Assembly (NCBI GenBank): GCA_964384825.1
Contig: CAYLMM010000002.1
Span: 52,842-116,841, forward strand
DNA from: CAYLMM01 sp964384825
GTDB lineage: Bacteria > Krumholzibacteriota > Krumholzibacteriia > LZORAL124-64-63
Direction: 5' to 3'
Length of the DNA: 64,000 bases
Shown: positions 34,926-42,758 of the stretch, piece by piece
Numbering within the stretch: the stretch's first letter is position 1
Layout: each line of letters begins with the position of its first letter
Notes under the pieces: model-generated
What the model was told of the DNA's origin: nothing
The model's input: the letters and a program-made list of their open reading frames with translations, nothing else
Database searches by the model: none
Program-made: the position numbers and the translations under genes

Positions 34926-35950
34926 TCGCCGGCAGGACCGACTCCCGGCCGCTCGTGGCGCTGACCGGCGCCACGGGATTTCTCGGCAGCCATGTCGCCG
35001 ACCTCCTGCTCGAACGCGGCTGCCGCGTGCGGGCGTCGGTGCGTCCGACCAGCAACCTGCGCTGGATCGCCGGCAAGGGCGTGACGATGGTCACCGTCCC
35101 GCTCGCCGCCAGCCGCGGCGCGGATCCCGGCCCGGTCGCCGAGGGCCTGGACGCCTTCCTCGAAGGCGCCGACCACGTGATCCACTGCGCCGGCGCCATC
35201 TCCTCGCCCGACGAATCGGGCTTCCGCATCGCCAACGTCGAGAGCACCCGCGCCCTGCTGGCGGCCGCCGAACGTTCCGGAACCGTGAACTCGTTCGTGC
35301 TGGTCTCGAGCCTGGCCGCGGTCGGACCCCGCGCCCCGGAATCCCCCGCCGACGAACGATCCCCGCTGAACCCGATCAGCGCCTACGGCCGCTCGAAGCG
35401 CGACGCCGAAGCCCTGCTGGGCGAACGCGGCCGGCCGTTCCGCACCGCCGCCCTGCGCCCGCCGGCGTTGTTCGGCCCGCGCGACCCGGCTTTTCTGCCC
35501 CTGTTCCGGATGGCGCTGCGCGGATGGACCGCCTGGCCGAGCACACTGGGCGGGATCTCGCTGGTCGACGGCCGCACCGCCGCCCGGGCCGCCGCGGCCC
35601 TGGCCTTCGACGAGCGCGCCGCGGGCCCCTATTTCGTCGCCGGCGGGCCGCCGCTGCGGCGGCGCGACCTGACCGCGGCCCTGTCCGCGATCGCCGGCCG
35701 CCGCGTGCGCTCGCTGATGCTGCCGATGCCCCCCCTGCTGGCCGCCGGCCGCCTGATCGACCGGATGTTCGGCGGCCGGATCCCCTCGCTGAGCCGCGAC
35801 AGGCTGGCCGACCTCGGCGCCCCCGGCTGGACGTGCCGAGACGACCGGCTGCGCCGCGAACTCGACTTCGAGCCGGAATCCGACATCGCCGCCGGATTCG
35901 CCGAGACGCTGGCCTTCTACCGCCGGGAGGGCTGGATCCGTGCGCAATAG
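34922..35950 (+). CDS. NAD-dependent epimerase/dehydratase-family reductase, candidate ceramide reductase
   Basis: A 342-aa extended SDR with Rossmann motif GATGFLG (16-22), a VIHCAGAIS segment, catalytic YGRSK (Y155, K159) and Ser near 129 (VLVSS). It overlaps the acyltransferase by ATGA. In known bacterial sphingolipid loci an extended SDR of this type (CerR) reduces the 3-keto group of ketosphinganine or ketoceramide. That function fits the position here, but 3-beta-hydroxysteroid dehydrogenase-type or sugar reductases look alike. No membrane anchor is evident except a hydrophobic stretch near residue 260. Confidence 0.75.
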   Translation: MIAGRTDSRPLVALTGATGFLGSHVADLLLERGCRVRASVRPTSNLRWIAGKGVTMVTVPLAASRGADPGPVAEGLDAFLEGADHVIHCAGAISSPDESGFRIANVESTRALLAAAERSGTVNSFVLVSSLAAVGPRAPESPADERSPLNPISAYGRSKRDAEALLGERGRPFRTAALRPPALFGPRDPAFLPLFRMALRGWTAWPSTLGGISLVDGRTAARAAAALAFDERAAGPYFVAGGPPLRRRDLTAALSAIAGRRVRSLMLPMPPLLAAGRLIDRMFGGRIPSLSRDRLADLGAPGWTCRDDRLRRELDFEPESDIAAGFAETLAFYRREGWIRAQ

Positions 35951-36884
35951 GCTGGCGAAGCTCTCCCTCGCCCGGCTCGATCTCGATCGCTGGGCGGTGG
36001 TCTATCTGGTGGTCAGCGGATTCTACCCGCTGCTGCGCCCCGGCCTGAGCCCCGACCCGCTGGGCCACGTCGCCGGCCATCTGCTGCTCGCGGTGGCGAT
36101 CTGGTTCCTGCCGCCGCTGATGCGCTGCTCCCGCTATTCGGTCGTGCGTCTGCTGGGCGAGATCTACCTGCCGTTCATCTTCCCGATGTTCTACGCCGAG
36201 ATGAAGCTGCTGGGCGTGGTCTTCCACGGCTTCCACGATTCCTTCGATCCCTGGCTGATCAGCTTCGAGGAGAACCTCCTGGGCTGCCAGCCCAGCCTGG
36301 TCTGGTCGCGCCTCTGGCCCTGGCCCTGGTTCCACGAGCTGATGGAGTTCGCCTACTTCACCTACTACTTCTACACCCCGGTGCCCCTGCTGATGATCTT
36401 CCGGCTGCGCGGCGTGCCCGACGACCAGCGCTGGCCCGCCGCCCGCGCCTTCATCCGCGACATGGGCGCCACGATGCTGCTCTGCTACTCGATGTACACC
36501 TTCTTCCCCGCCTGGGGGCCGAAGTTCTTCCGCACCGGTCCGATCCCGGTCGAGGGCTGGATCTTCACCGACATCATGCACTCGGTCCACGCCAACGGCG
36601 CGATCCTCGGCGCGGCCTTCCCGTCGAGCCACGTGGCCGGTTCGATGATGGGCTGGTGGCACGTCTGGCGCTGGTTCCCGCGCCACAGATGGTGGGTCAC
36701 GACGTTCTGGGTGCTGCTCTGCGCCTCGACGGTCTACTGCCGCTACCACTACGTGGTGGACGTGGTCGCCGGCCTGATGCTCGGATCGCTGGTGATCTGG
36801 CTGGGGCATTATTTCGGCGAGACCGGCAGCCTGTTCTCCGACCGCCTGCGCAACCGTCTGCCGACCTGGCGTCCCCGCCGCTGA
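35940..36884 (+). CDS. PAP2/Aur1-like membrane enzyme, candidate ceramide headgroup transferase
   Basis: A 314-aa polytopic protein, about six membrane segments. Catalytic PAP2 residues are AAFPSSHVAGS (S230, H231) and CRYHYVVDVVAG (H270, D274). The first phosphatase motif (KxxxxxxRP) is absent, as in inositol-phosphorylceramide synthase (Aur1) and sphingomyelin synthase, which move a phospho-headgroup rather than hydrolyse phosphate. GTG 35940 lies inside the reductase gene (11-base overlap) behind GGGAGGG. As last gene of the spt operon it may add a phospho-headgroup to ceramide. It could also be a plain lipid phosphatase. Confidence 0.75.
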   Translation: MRNRLAKLSLARLDLDRWAVVYLVVSGFYPLLRPGLSPDPLGHVAGHLLLAVAIWFLPPLMRCSRYSVVRLLGEIYLPFIFPMFYAEMKLLGVVFHGFHDSFDPWLISFEENLLGCQPSLVWSRLWPWPWFHELMEFAYFTYYFYTPVPLLMIFRLRGVPDDQRWPAARAFIRDMGATMLLCYSMYTFFPAWGPKFFRTGPIPVEGWIFTDIMHSVHANGAILGAAFPSSHVAGSMMGWWHVWRWFPRHRWWVTTFWVLLCASTVYCRYHYVVDVVAGLMLGSLVIWLGHYFGETGSLFSDRLRNRLPTWRPRR

Positions 36885-36901
36885 AATCCCGGTTTCCGGG
36901 C

Positions 36902-36930
36902 AAGAAAAAGGGCGGCCGACCGGCCGCCCC
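36902..36930 (-). terminator. Intrinsic terminator of the FmdB operon (also between convergent genes)
   Basis: Arms 36910-36917 and 36922-36929 (GGGCGGCC and complement, four-base loop) are followed on the minus strand by TTTTTCTT. This is a classic Rho-independent signal for the minus-strand fmdB transcript. In the plus direction the same stem follows the sphingolipid operon but lacks a U-run. Confidence 0.8.
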
Positions 36931-36953
36931 GACGCTTCGGTCGTCTACGAGGC

Positions 36954-37160
36954 TCAGGTGAAGCCCCCGGCTCCGCAGCCGCCGCCGGCCAATCCGCCGC
37001 CGGAGCCGTCGCCGGAAGTGGCGAAGGACGACATCTGCTTCTCGGCCTTCTTCGCCCCGCATCGCGGGCACTCCACGCGGCCGGAATCGGCCTCGGCGCG
37101 GGAGCACAGCTCCTCGAAGGGCGCGCCGCATTCGCGGCAGACGAACTCGAACATCGGCAT
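36954..37160 (-). CDS. FmdB family zinc-ribbon protein
   Basis: A 68-aa protein with the FmdB/CxxC_CXXC_SSSS zinc ribbon: CREC near residue 8 and CPRCG near 34, then the family's KKAEKQMSSFAT. The C-terminus is Gly-rich with a single Cys (GGGCGAGGFT). Regulatory or metal-binding role, unproven. ATG 37160 is preferred because GGAGGTGA precedes it by five bases; a GTG at 37169 would overlap that site. It is 19 bases downstream of the candidate selenoprotein gene and shares its terminator. Confidence 0.85.
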   Translation of the reverse strand: MPMFEFVCRECGAPFEELCSRAEADSGRVECPRCGAKKAEKQMSSFATSGDGSGGGLAGGGCGAGGFT

Positions 37161-37179
37161 CGGCGTCACCTCCGGGCGC

Positions 37180-37329
37180 TCAGGACTTCTTCTTCTTCTT
37201 TTCGGATCCGGATGCGTCGCGGTCGCCGACCGCGCAGGATGCGGAAGCTCAGGTCGGCACTCCGAGACGGGGCAGGATCACGCCCGTCACCAGGAAATAG
37301 ACGGCCACGATGGCGATGATTTCCAGCAC
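37180..37329 (-). CDS. Candidate 49-residue membrane selenoprotein (in-frame TGA, U27)
   Basis: Starting at GTG 37329 behind CGGAGGTCGGAA, 26 codons encode one membrane segment (IIAIVAVYFLVTGVIL) ending in PRLGVPT. Then comes TGA (37251-37249). The same frame continues 22 codons, ASASC followed by a Gly/Ser/Asp linker and a pentalysine tail, to a stop at 37180-37182. A stem-loop with bacterial SECIS geometry follows the TGA. The gap from the second stop to fmdB is 19 bases with its own ribosome site, whereas the first stop would leave 88. Read as Sec, the motif is U-x4-C. The alternative is a 26-residue membrane peptide. Confidence 0.5.
37218..37248 (-). promoter_or_regulatory. SECIS-like hairpin after an in-frame TGA
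   Basis: On the minus strand, 14 bases after the TGA a six-pair stem forms (CGCGGT, 37234-37229, with ACCGCG, 37223-37218) around a CGGCG loop (37228-37224). The loop begins 21 bases after the TGA and has G at its second position. Bacterial SECIS elements typically place the apical loop 16-37 bases after UGA with a G in the first two loop bases. GC-rich DNA forms such hairpins by chance, so this alone is weak. Confidence 0.45.
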
Positions 37330-37413
37330 TTCCGACCTCCGGCCTATATCCATTAAGTTTCGTACTTTATTGACAGGACCAATATAGTCGCTCCCTCAGC
37401 GGCGTCAAGGCGG

Positions 37414-38208
37414 CTAGAAGGTGCCGCGGGTCCAGCCCCCGTCGGACACGATGTTCTGGCCGGTGATGTAGCCCGCGCCCTCGGACATCAAAAACAGCAC
37501 GAGCGAGGCCAGCTCCTGCGGCGCGCCGAGACGACCGGCCGGAATCTCCCCTTCCCATTCGCCCAGGACCGCGGACCGGGACGAGGCCGCCCCCTGTTCC
37601 AGCTTCTTGGCGATCAGCCGGTCGACGGCGCTGGTGTGATGGAATCCGGGCGCCACCGAGTTGAGCGTCACCCCGTCGGCGGCCGCCTCGCGGGCCAGAT
37701 CGTGGATCAGGGCGTGGACCGCCGGCCGCAGGACGTTCGACAGCAGCAGGTTCTCGACCGGCTCGCGCACGGTGATCGAGGTGATCTGGACCACGCGCCC
37801 CCAGCCGCGGCGGCGCATTCCGGGCAGCACCAGCCGCAGCAGCCGCACCGAGCTCTCGAGCAGCGTCCGGTAGGCCGCCTCCCAGGCCGCCAGATCGATC
37901 TCGGCGAAGGAGCCCGCCGGCGGACCGCCCGCGTTCAGCAGCAGCAGGTCGATGGGCCCGAGTTCGCGCTCGACGTTCTCGACAAATCCGGTCACCGCGG
38001 CGCCGTCGGCGACATCGACCGTCCGGGCCAGCACCTCGCCGCCGCCCGCGGCCCTGACCGCCTCGGCCGCCGCGGCCAGATCCCGCTCGCCCCGGGCGCA
38101 GACCGCCACCTCGGCCCCCTCGGCCGCCAGCCCTTCGGCAATCGCCCGGCCGAATCCCCGCGAACCGGCCATCACCAGGGCGACCCTGCCGCTCAATCCG
38201 AGATCCAT
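37414..38208 (-). CDS. SDR-family oxidoreductase lacking the usual Tyr-Lys pair
   Basis: A 264-aa classical SDR fold. The cofactor loop is AGSRGFGRA (residues 12-20), NAGG follows near 90, a Ser in QITSITVREP near 150 and the C-terminal ITGQNIVSDGGWTRGTF. Where YxxxK should be, it has LLLSNVLRPAV, a variant known in a 3-oxoacyl-ACP-reductase-like subfamily that keeps S-N-R. Substrate unknown. ATG 38208 has AAGGAGACGGAT upstream; the longer frame upstream is not native. Confidence 0.82.
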   Translation of the reverse strand: MDLGLSGRVALVMAGSRGFGRAIAEGLAAEGAEVAVCARGERDLAAAAEAVRAAGGGEVLARTVDVADGAAVTGFVENVERELGPIDLLLLNAGGPPAGSFAEIDLAAWEAAYRTLLESSVRLLRLVLPGMRRRGWGRVVQITSITVREPVENLLLSNVLRPAVHALIHDLAREAAADGVTLNSVAPGFHHTSAVDRLIAKKLEQGAASSRSAVLGEWEGEIPAGRLGAPQELASLVLFLMSEGAGYITGQNIVSDGGWTRGTF

Positions 38209-38365
38209 ATCCGTCTCCTTTTCCGATCCGTTTTCCGGATCCGTCCCCGACCCCCGCCCGGCCCCTTTTCCGGAGCGGGCGAGCCCGGCCTTGCGGCCCC
38301 TCGGCATCATCGCTTAAGTTTGCCGCTGATTCCGATCCTGGCCACACATTTCCGGAGGCACCCCT

Positions 38366-40066
38366 TTGAGCGACTTCCAGAGGACGCTGGTGACGGCGGC
38401 CCTTCCCTACGCCAACGGCGACATCCATCTCGGCCACCTGGCCGGGGCCTATCTGCCCGCCGACATCTACGTCCGCTTCCTGCGCATGCGCGGCGACGAC
38501 GTGCTGTTCATCTGCGGGACCGACGAATACGGCGTGCCGATCACCCTGACCGCCGAGAAGTTGGGCATCACGCCGAAGGAGCTGGTCGACCGGAACTACG
38601 CCTCGATCGAGAAGTCGTTCCGCGACTTCGGGATGTCCTTCGACAACTTCTCACAGACCAGCCGTCCGATCCACACCGAGACCAGCCAGGCCTTCTTCCT
38701 CGATCTGCACCGGCAGGGGCTGCTGCGCGAGAAGACGACCGAGCAGTTCTACAGCCCGGCGCAGAAGAGATTCCTGGCCGACCGCTACATCGAGGGCACC
38801 TGCCCCCGCTGCGGATCGGAATCGGCCCGGGGCGACCAGTGCGAAAGCTGCGGCGCCGATCTGAGCCCCGACGAGCTGGTCGACCCGCGCAGCGTGATCG
38901 ACAACAGCCCGCTCGAGAAACGCGCCACCACCCACTGGTACCTGCCGCTGGACGAATGGCAGCCCGAGCTGGAGAAGTGGCTGGCCGGCAAGCCTCACTG
39001 GAAAGAGAACGTGAAGAACTACTGCCGGGGCTGGTTCGGCGACGGCCTGGCGCCGCGCGCCGCCACCCGCGACCTGCACTGGGGCGTGCCGGTGCCGCTC
39101 GAGGACCACGAAGGAAAGGTCTTCTACGTCTGGTTCGACGCGCCGATCGGCTACATCTCCGCGACGCGGGAATGGGCCGCCGAGCAGGGCGATCCCGATT
39201 CCTGGCGCACCTGGTGGCAGGACGAGGCCACCCGGCTGATCCACTTCATCGGCAAGGACAACATCGTCTTCCACGCGATCATGTTCCCCGGCATGCTGAT
39301 GCACCATTCGGAGAACTGGGTGCTGCCGGACAACGTCCCGGCCAACGAGTTCCTGAATCTCGAGGGCAGCAAGCTGTCGACCAGCCGCGGCTACGCCGTC
39401 TGGCTGCCCGAATACCTCGAGAAGTTCCCGGCCGACACCCTGCGCTACGCCCTGGCCCGCAGCCTGCCCGAGACCAAGGACACCAACTTCTCCTGGGAAG
39501 GGCTGCAGGACCGCCACAACGGCGAGCTGGGCAACAACTTCGGCAACCTGGTCAACCGCGTCTTCACCTTCACGCACAAGTACTTCGAGGGCAAGGTTCC
39601 CGACTGGACCGACGCCGACCTGACCGATCTGGACCGCGCCTATCTGGACGAGGTCGCCGGCTGCCGCGAGAGCTACCTGCGCCACATGGAGAACTTCGAG
39701 ATCAAGGCCGCGGTCGAGCAGGCGCTGCTCGCCGGCAAGGCGGGCAACCGCTACTTCGACGAGGCGGCGCCCTTCCGCACCCGCAAGACCGACATGGCCC
39801 GCTGCGGCGTCTCGCTGGCGGTGACCCTGCAGATCGTCCGGCAGACGATGCTGATGCTGGCCCCGATCACGCCGTTCAGCGCGGCCCGGGTCTGGGAATG
39901 GATGGGGATGGAGAGCGATCTGTGGCGCGGAGGCTGGGACGAGGGCATGCGACCCCTGCCGGCGGGAAGGCCGCTGGGCAGATCCGAGATCCTCTTCCCG
40001 CGGATCGAGGACGCCGACATCGAGGCCGAGGTGGAACGCCTGCGGAAGCTCTCGCCGCCGAAGTAG
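38366..40066 (+). CDS. metG: Methionine-tRNA ligase
   Basis: Charges tRNA-Met; cytosolic class I synthetase of 566 aa. The HIGH-type motif is YANGDIHLGHLAG near residue 16-28, the KMSKS-type motif is GSKLSTSRG near 333, and a zinc-binding knuckle (CPRCGSE, CESCG) sits in the connective peptide. There is no C-terminal tRNA-binding (EMAP) dimer domain. The start is TTG 38366, 8 bases after CCGGAGG; no ATG lies nearby. It is divergent from the SDR gene and convergent with add. Confidence 0.95.
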   Translation: MSDFQRTLVTAALPYANGDIHLGHLAGAYLPADIYVRFLRMRGDDVLFICGTDEYGVPITLTAEKLGITPKELVDRNYASIEKSFRDFGMSFDNFSQTSRPIHTETSQAFFLDLHRQGLLREKTTEQFYSPAQKRFLADRYIEGTCPRCGSESARGDQCESCGADLSPDELVDPRSVIDNSPLEKRATTHWYLPLDEWQPELEKWLAGKPHWKENVKNYCRGWFGDGLAPRAATRDLHWGVPVPLEDHEGKVFYVWFDAPIGYISATREWAAEQGDPDSWRTWWQDEATRLIHFIGKDNIVFHAIMFPGMLMHHSENWVLPDNVPANEFLNLEGSKLSTSRGYAVWLPEYLEKFPADTLRYALARSLPETKDTNFSWEGLQDRHNGELGNNFGNLVNRVFTFTHKYFEGKVPDWTDADLTDLDRAYLDEVAGCRESYLRHMENFEIKAAVEQALLAGKAGNRYFDEAAPFRTRKTDMARCGVSLAVTLQIVRQTMLMLAPITPFSAARVWEWMGMESDLWRGGWDEGMRPLPAGRPLGRSEILFPRIEDADIEAEVERLRKLSPPK

Positions 40067-40081
40067 AAACGCCGGGCAAGT

Positions 40082-40117
40082 CCGGGGGCGCCGCGGATGG
40101 CCGCGATCCGCCCCCGG
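40082..40117. terminator. Large stem-loop between convergent metG and add
   Basis: Arms 40082-40090 and 40109-40117 (CCGGGGGCG and complement) enclose a second short GC stem. The location between convergent genes fits a bidirectional terminator, but no U-run is present. Confidence 0.45.
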
Positions 40118-40162
40118 GCCGGCGCTCCCCGCCCGGCCATTTCCCCCGGCGCCGCTCCCCGT

Positions 40163-41155
40163 TCAGTCGTCCGCCAGGCGATCCGCCAGTTCCGTCCTCA
40201 GATCCTCTTCCACGAAGGCCGCCGCGAGAGCCGAACGCTGCATCGCCGCGATCCGCGCGTCGTCGAGGCCGAACAGGTCTTCGGCGCTTCGGTATTCCTC
40301 CCGCAGGGTCAGGCCGAAGACCGCCGGATCGTCGGTGTTCAGGGCGCAGGGGATTCCGGCCGCCAGGAAAGCGGGCAAGGGGTGATCGGCCGGATCGCCG
40401 AGGGCGCCGGTGGCGACGTTGCTCCCCGGACAGAGTTCGACGAAGGTCCCCCGCTCGGCCAGCATCGTCATCAGTTCCGGATCACGGGGCGCCGAGAGCC
40501 CGTGGCCGATGCGGTCGGCTCCGCAGACGAACACCGCCTCGCGCACGGCTTCGGGCCCGGCGAACTCGCCGGCGTGAAGCGCCAGGCCCAACCCCTCGGC
40601 GCGCGCGTCGGCGCAGTGCGGGGCGAAGTCGGCGGCCGGAGCGGCGGTCTCGTCGCCGCCGAGGCCGAAACCCACCACGCCCTGCGCACGGCCCGCGGCC
40701 GCGGCGGCCTCCAGGACCCGCCAAGCCGCGTCCGGACCGAAATGACGCACCGCGTCGGGCACCCAGCGCAGCACCAGACCGTGCCTCTGCCGGACCTCGT
40801 CCGCGGCTTCGGCCAGCGCCGCCTGGATGGGCCGGGGATCGCGCCCCAGCCGGATCAGGCCGCCGTAGGAAACGATCAGTTCCGCGTAGACCGTCCCCTC
40901 GGCCGCCATCTCGGCCGCGACCGCCTTGGCCGCCGCATGGAAATCGGCCGGCGTGACCAGCACGGCGCAAACGGCCTTAAACATCTCCAGGAATTCGCCG
41001 AAATCCTTAGCAGGAAGGTAGGAGTCTCCGGCCGGGGCCAGGCAGGCCCGCAGAACATCCGGCCGGCCGTGGCGTTCGGCCAGCGAACGCAGCAGAACGG
41101 GCCGGATGGAACCTTCGAGGTGCCGGTGCAGTTCCAGGGTGGCCGGTCGGCTCAC
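40163..41155 (-). CDS. add: Adenosine deaminase family protein
   Basis: Zinc amidohydrolase of 330 aa that deaminates adenosine (or a related aminopurine) in the cytosol. Metal/substrate residues are seen at ELHRHLEGSIRP (H10, H12), GLALHAGEFAGPE near 210, RIGHGL near 230 and NTDDPAVFG near 285. Length and motif order match the add family. Some members act on adenine or on other aminopurines, and the sequence does not decide this. It is convergent with metG and divergent from the M23 peptidase gene. Confidence 0.87.
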   Translation of the reverse strand: MSRPATLELHRHLEGSIRPVLLRSLAERHGRPDVLRACLAPAGDSYLPAKDFGEFLEMFKAVCAVLVTPADFHAAAKAVAAEMAAEGTVYAELIVSYGGLIRLGRDPRPIQAALAEAADEVRQRHGLVLRWVPDAVRHFGPDAAWRVLEAAAAAGRAQGVVGFGLGGDETAAPAADFAPHCADARAEGLGLALHAGEFAGPEAVREAVFVCGADRIGHGLSAPRDPELMTMLAERGTFVELCPGSNVATGALGDPADHPLPAFLAAGIPCALNTDDPAVFGLTLREEYRSAEDLFGLDDARIAAMQRSALAAAFVEEDLRTELADRLADD

Positions 41156-41297
41156 GATCCCTCCTCGGGAAAGCGGGATGACGCCGGGATTCCGCGGGAG
41201 GATACCCCATCCCGACGTTACGAGAAATGTCTTGATTCGAGGCGGGGGGCGCTGTCATTTTTGACATCACACCGAATACCCGCGAAAGGATGTCGCG

Positions 41298-42758
41298 CTG
41301 AAACTCCCGAAATCCAATACGAACCGGCTATGGGCCGTCGCGGCCATCGCCGTGCTGCTGACCGTCGTGGCCGCGAGCTCCCGCCGGGGCGATTCCCCCG
41401 GCGGCGACGCAGCCCTGACCGATCACGCCTCGGTCCTGGATCGCGAGATCCCGGACAGCCTGCGTTCGCCCGCCGGCGGCCTGGTCCTGGCCGACGGAGA
41501 CCAAGCGGGGCGTCCGTCAGCCCTTGCCGGCGGCCAGGTCGAGAGCGAGATCGTCGTCGGCCGCGACCAGTCCTTCTACGCCGCCTTCGCCGAGCGCGGC
41601 GCCGGGCACCTCGACATCATGGCCCTGGTGCGGGCCTGCAAGCCCTACAAGAACCTCGGCCGCGTCCGCAGCGGCGACCGTTTCCGCACCGTCATCGACA
41701 CCGCCGGGACCGTGCACCGGGTCGCCTTCGACCTCCAGGACGGGGAATCGTACCTCGTCTTCGAGCGGCTGGACGACGGCCGCTACCAGGTTCACGAGCT
41801 GACCCATCCGGTCGAGCACCGTTTCTGCTCGGTCAGCGGGCGGGTCGACGTCTCGCTCTACGAGAGCCTGAGCCGCGCCGGCGCTCCCACCGCCCTTGCC
41901 TCGAAGATGAACGACATCCTCGGCTGGGACATCGATTTCCGGCGCGACGTGCGGCCGGGCGACACCTTCCGGATCCTCTACGACGAGGTCCGCCGCGACG
42001 GCGCCTTCGTGCGCACCGGCGCGATCCTGGGCCTGGAATACGTCAACAAGGGCCGGGCCTTCCGCGGCTTCCTCTACACCGACAAGGACGGCCGCCCCGG
42101 TTATTTCGACGCCGACGGACGCAACCTCGAGAAGCAGCTGATGCGGGCTCCGTTGGAGTATTCTCGCATCTCGAGCGGGTTCACCCACCGCCGGCTCCAT
42201 CCGGTCCACAAGCGCTACATGCCTCACCTGGGCGTGGATTACGCGGCGCCGGTGGGCACGCCGGTCAGGGCCGCGGGCTCGGGCCGGGTCATCGAGAACG
42301 GCTACAACCGCAACAACGGACGCTACATCAAGATCCAGCACACCAACGGCTCGTACCAGACATACTATCTGCACCTCTCCCGTTTCGCGCGCGGGGTCCG
42401 CAAGGGAACCCAGGTCGCCCAGGGACAGGTTATCGGCTACGTCGGCGCCTCGGGCGTCGCGACCGGTCCGCATCTGGATTACCGGGTGAAGAAGGACGGG
42501 ACGTTCGTCAACCCCCGCCGGCTGAAGCTGCCGGCCTCGGCCCCGGTGCCGCAGGAGCAGCGCGACACCTTCCTGGCGACGGTCGCCCTCTACAGCTACA
42601 CGCTGGCCGCGCTGCCGGCCAGCTCGAAGCCTCAGCAGGTGGCCCTGCTGCGCCCCCTGCGCCCCACCTTCGACGCGGCGGCTCCGGTGCCGGTCGCGTT
42701 GGCGGCCTCGCTGCCGGCCGTCGGCGGGATCAGCGGCCCCGGTACCCCAGCGCCGTGA
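41298..42758 (+). CDS. M23 (LytM-type) peptidase with signal anchor, apparent CTG start
   Basis: Cell-wall endopeptidase acting on peptidoglycan cross-bridges in the periplasm. The frame opens after a stop and has no ATG, GTG or TTG until GTG 41352, which would cut the signal anchor. CTG 41298 lies 7 bases after GAAAGGA and yields a full anchor (KLPKSNTNRLWAVAAIAVLL). Of 486 aa, the C-terminus holds the M23 site: HLGVDYAAP near 309 and TGPHLDYRV near 390, where the last zinc His is replaced by Asp. An N-terminal regulatory domain precedes it. The 3' end overlaps the convergent DUF4340 gene by 29 bases. Confidence 0.8.
   Translation: MKLPKSNTNRLWAVAAIAVLLTVVAASSRRGDSPGGDAALTDHASVLDREIPDSLRSPAGGLVLADGDQAGRPSALAGGQVESEIVVGRDQSFYAAFAERGAGHLDIMALVRACKPYKNLGRVRSGDRFRTVIDTAGTVHRVAFDLQDGESYLVFERLDDGRYQVHELTHPVEHRFCSVSGRVDVSLYESLSRAGAPTALASKMNDILGWDIDFRRDVRPGDTFRILYDEVRRDGAFVRTGAILGLEYVNKGRAFRGFLYTDKDGRPGYFDADGRNLEKQLMRAPLEYSRISSGFTHRRLHPVHKRYMPHLGVDYAAPVGTPVRAAGSGRVIENGYNRNNGRYIKIQHTNGSYQTYYLHLSRFARGVRKGTQVAQGQVIGYVGASGVATGPHLDYRVKKDGTFVNPRRLKLPASAPVPQEQRDTFLATVALYSYTLAALPASSKPQQVALLRPLRPTFDAAAPVPVALAASLPAVGGISGPGTPAP

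Noticed and set aside
37182..37200. AAG repeats before the stop at 37180 as a slippage microsatellite
   Set aside because: Five AAG codons form a lysine tail consistent with a membrane protein's cytosolic end; the run is too short to call phase-variable without strain comparison.
37249..37329. Reading only the 26-residue peptide and ignoring the sequence after TGA
   Set aside because: Kept as the alternative, but the continuing frame, the hairpin and the tight spacing to fmdB make the longer Sec reading worth preferring as hypothesis.
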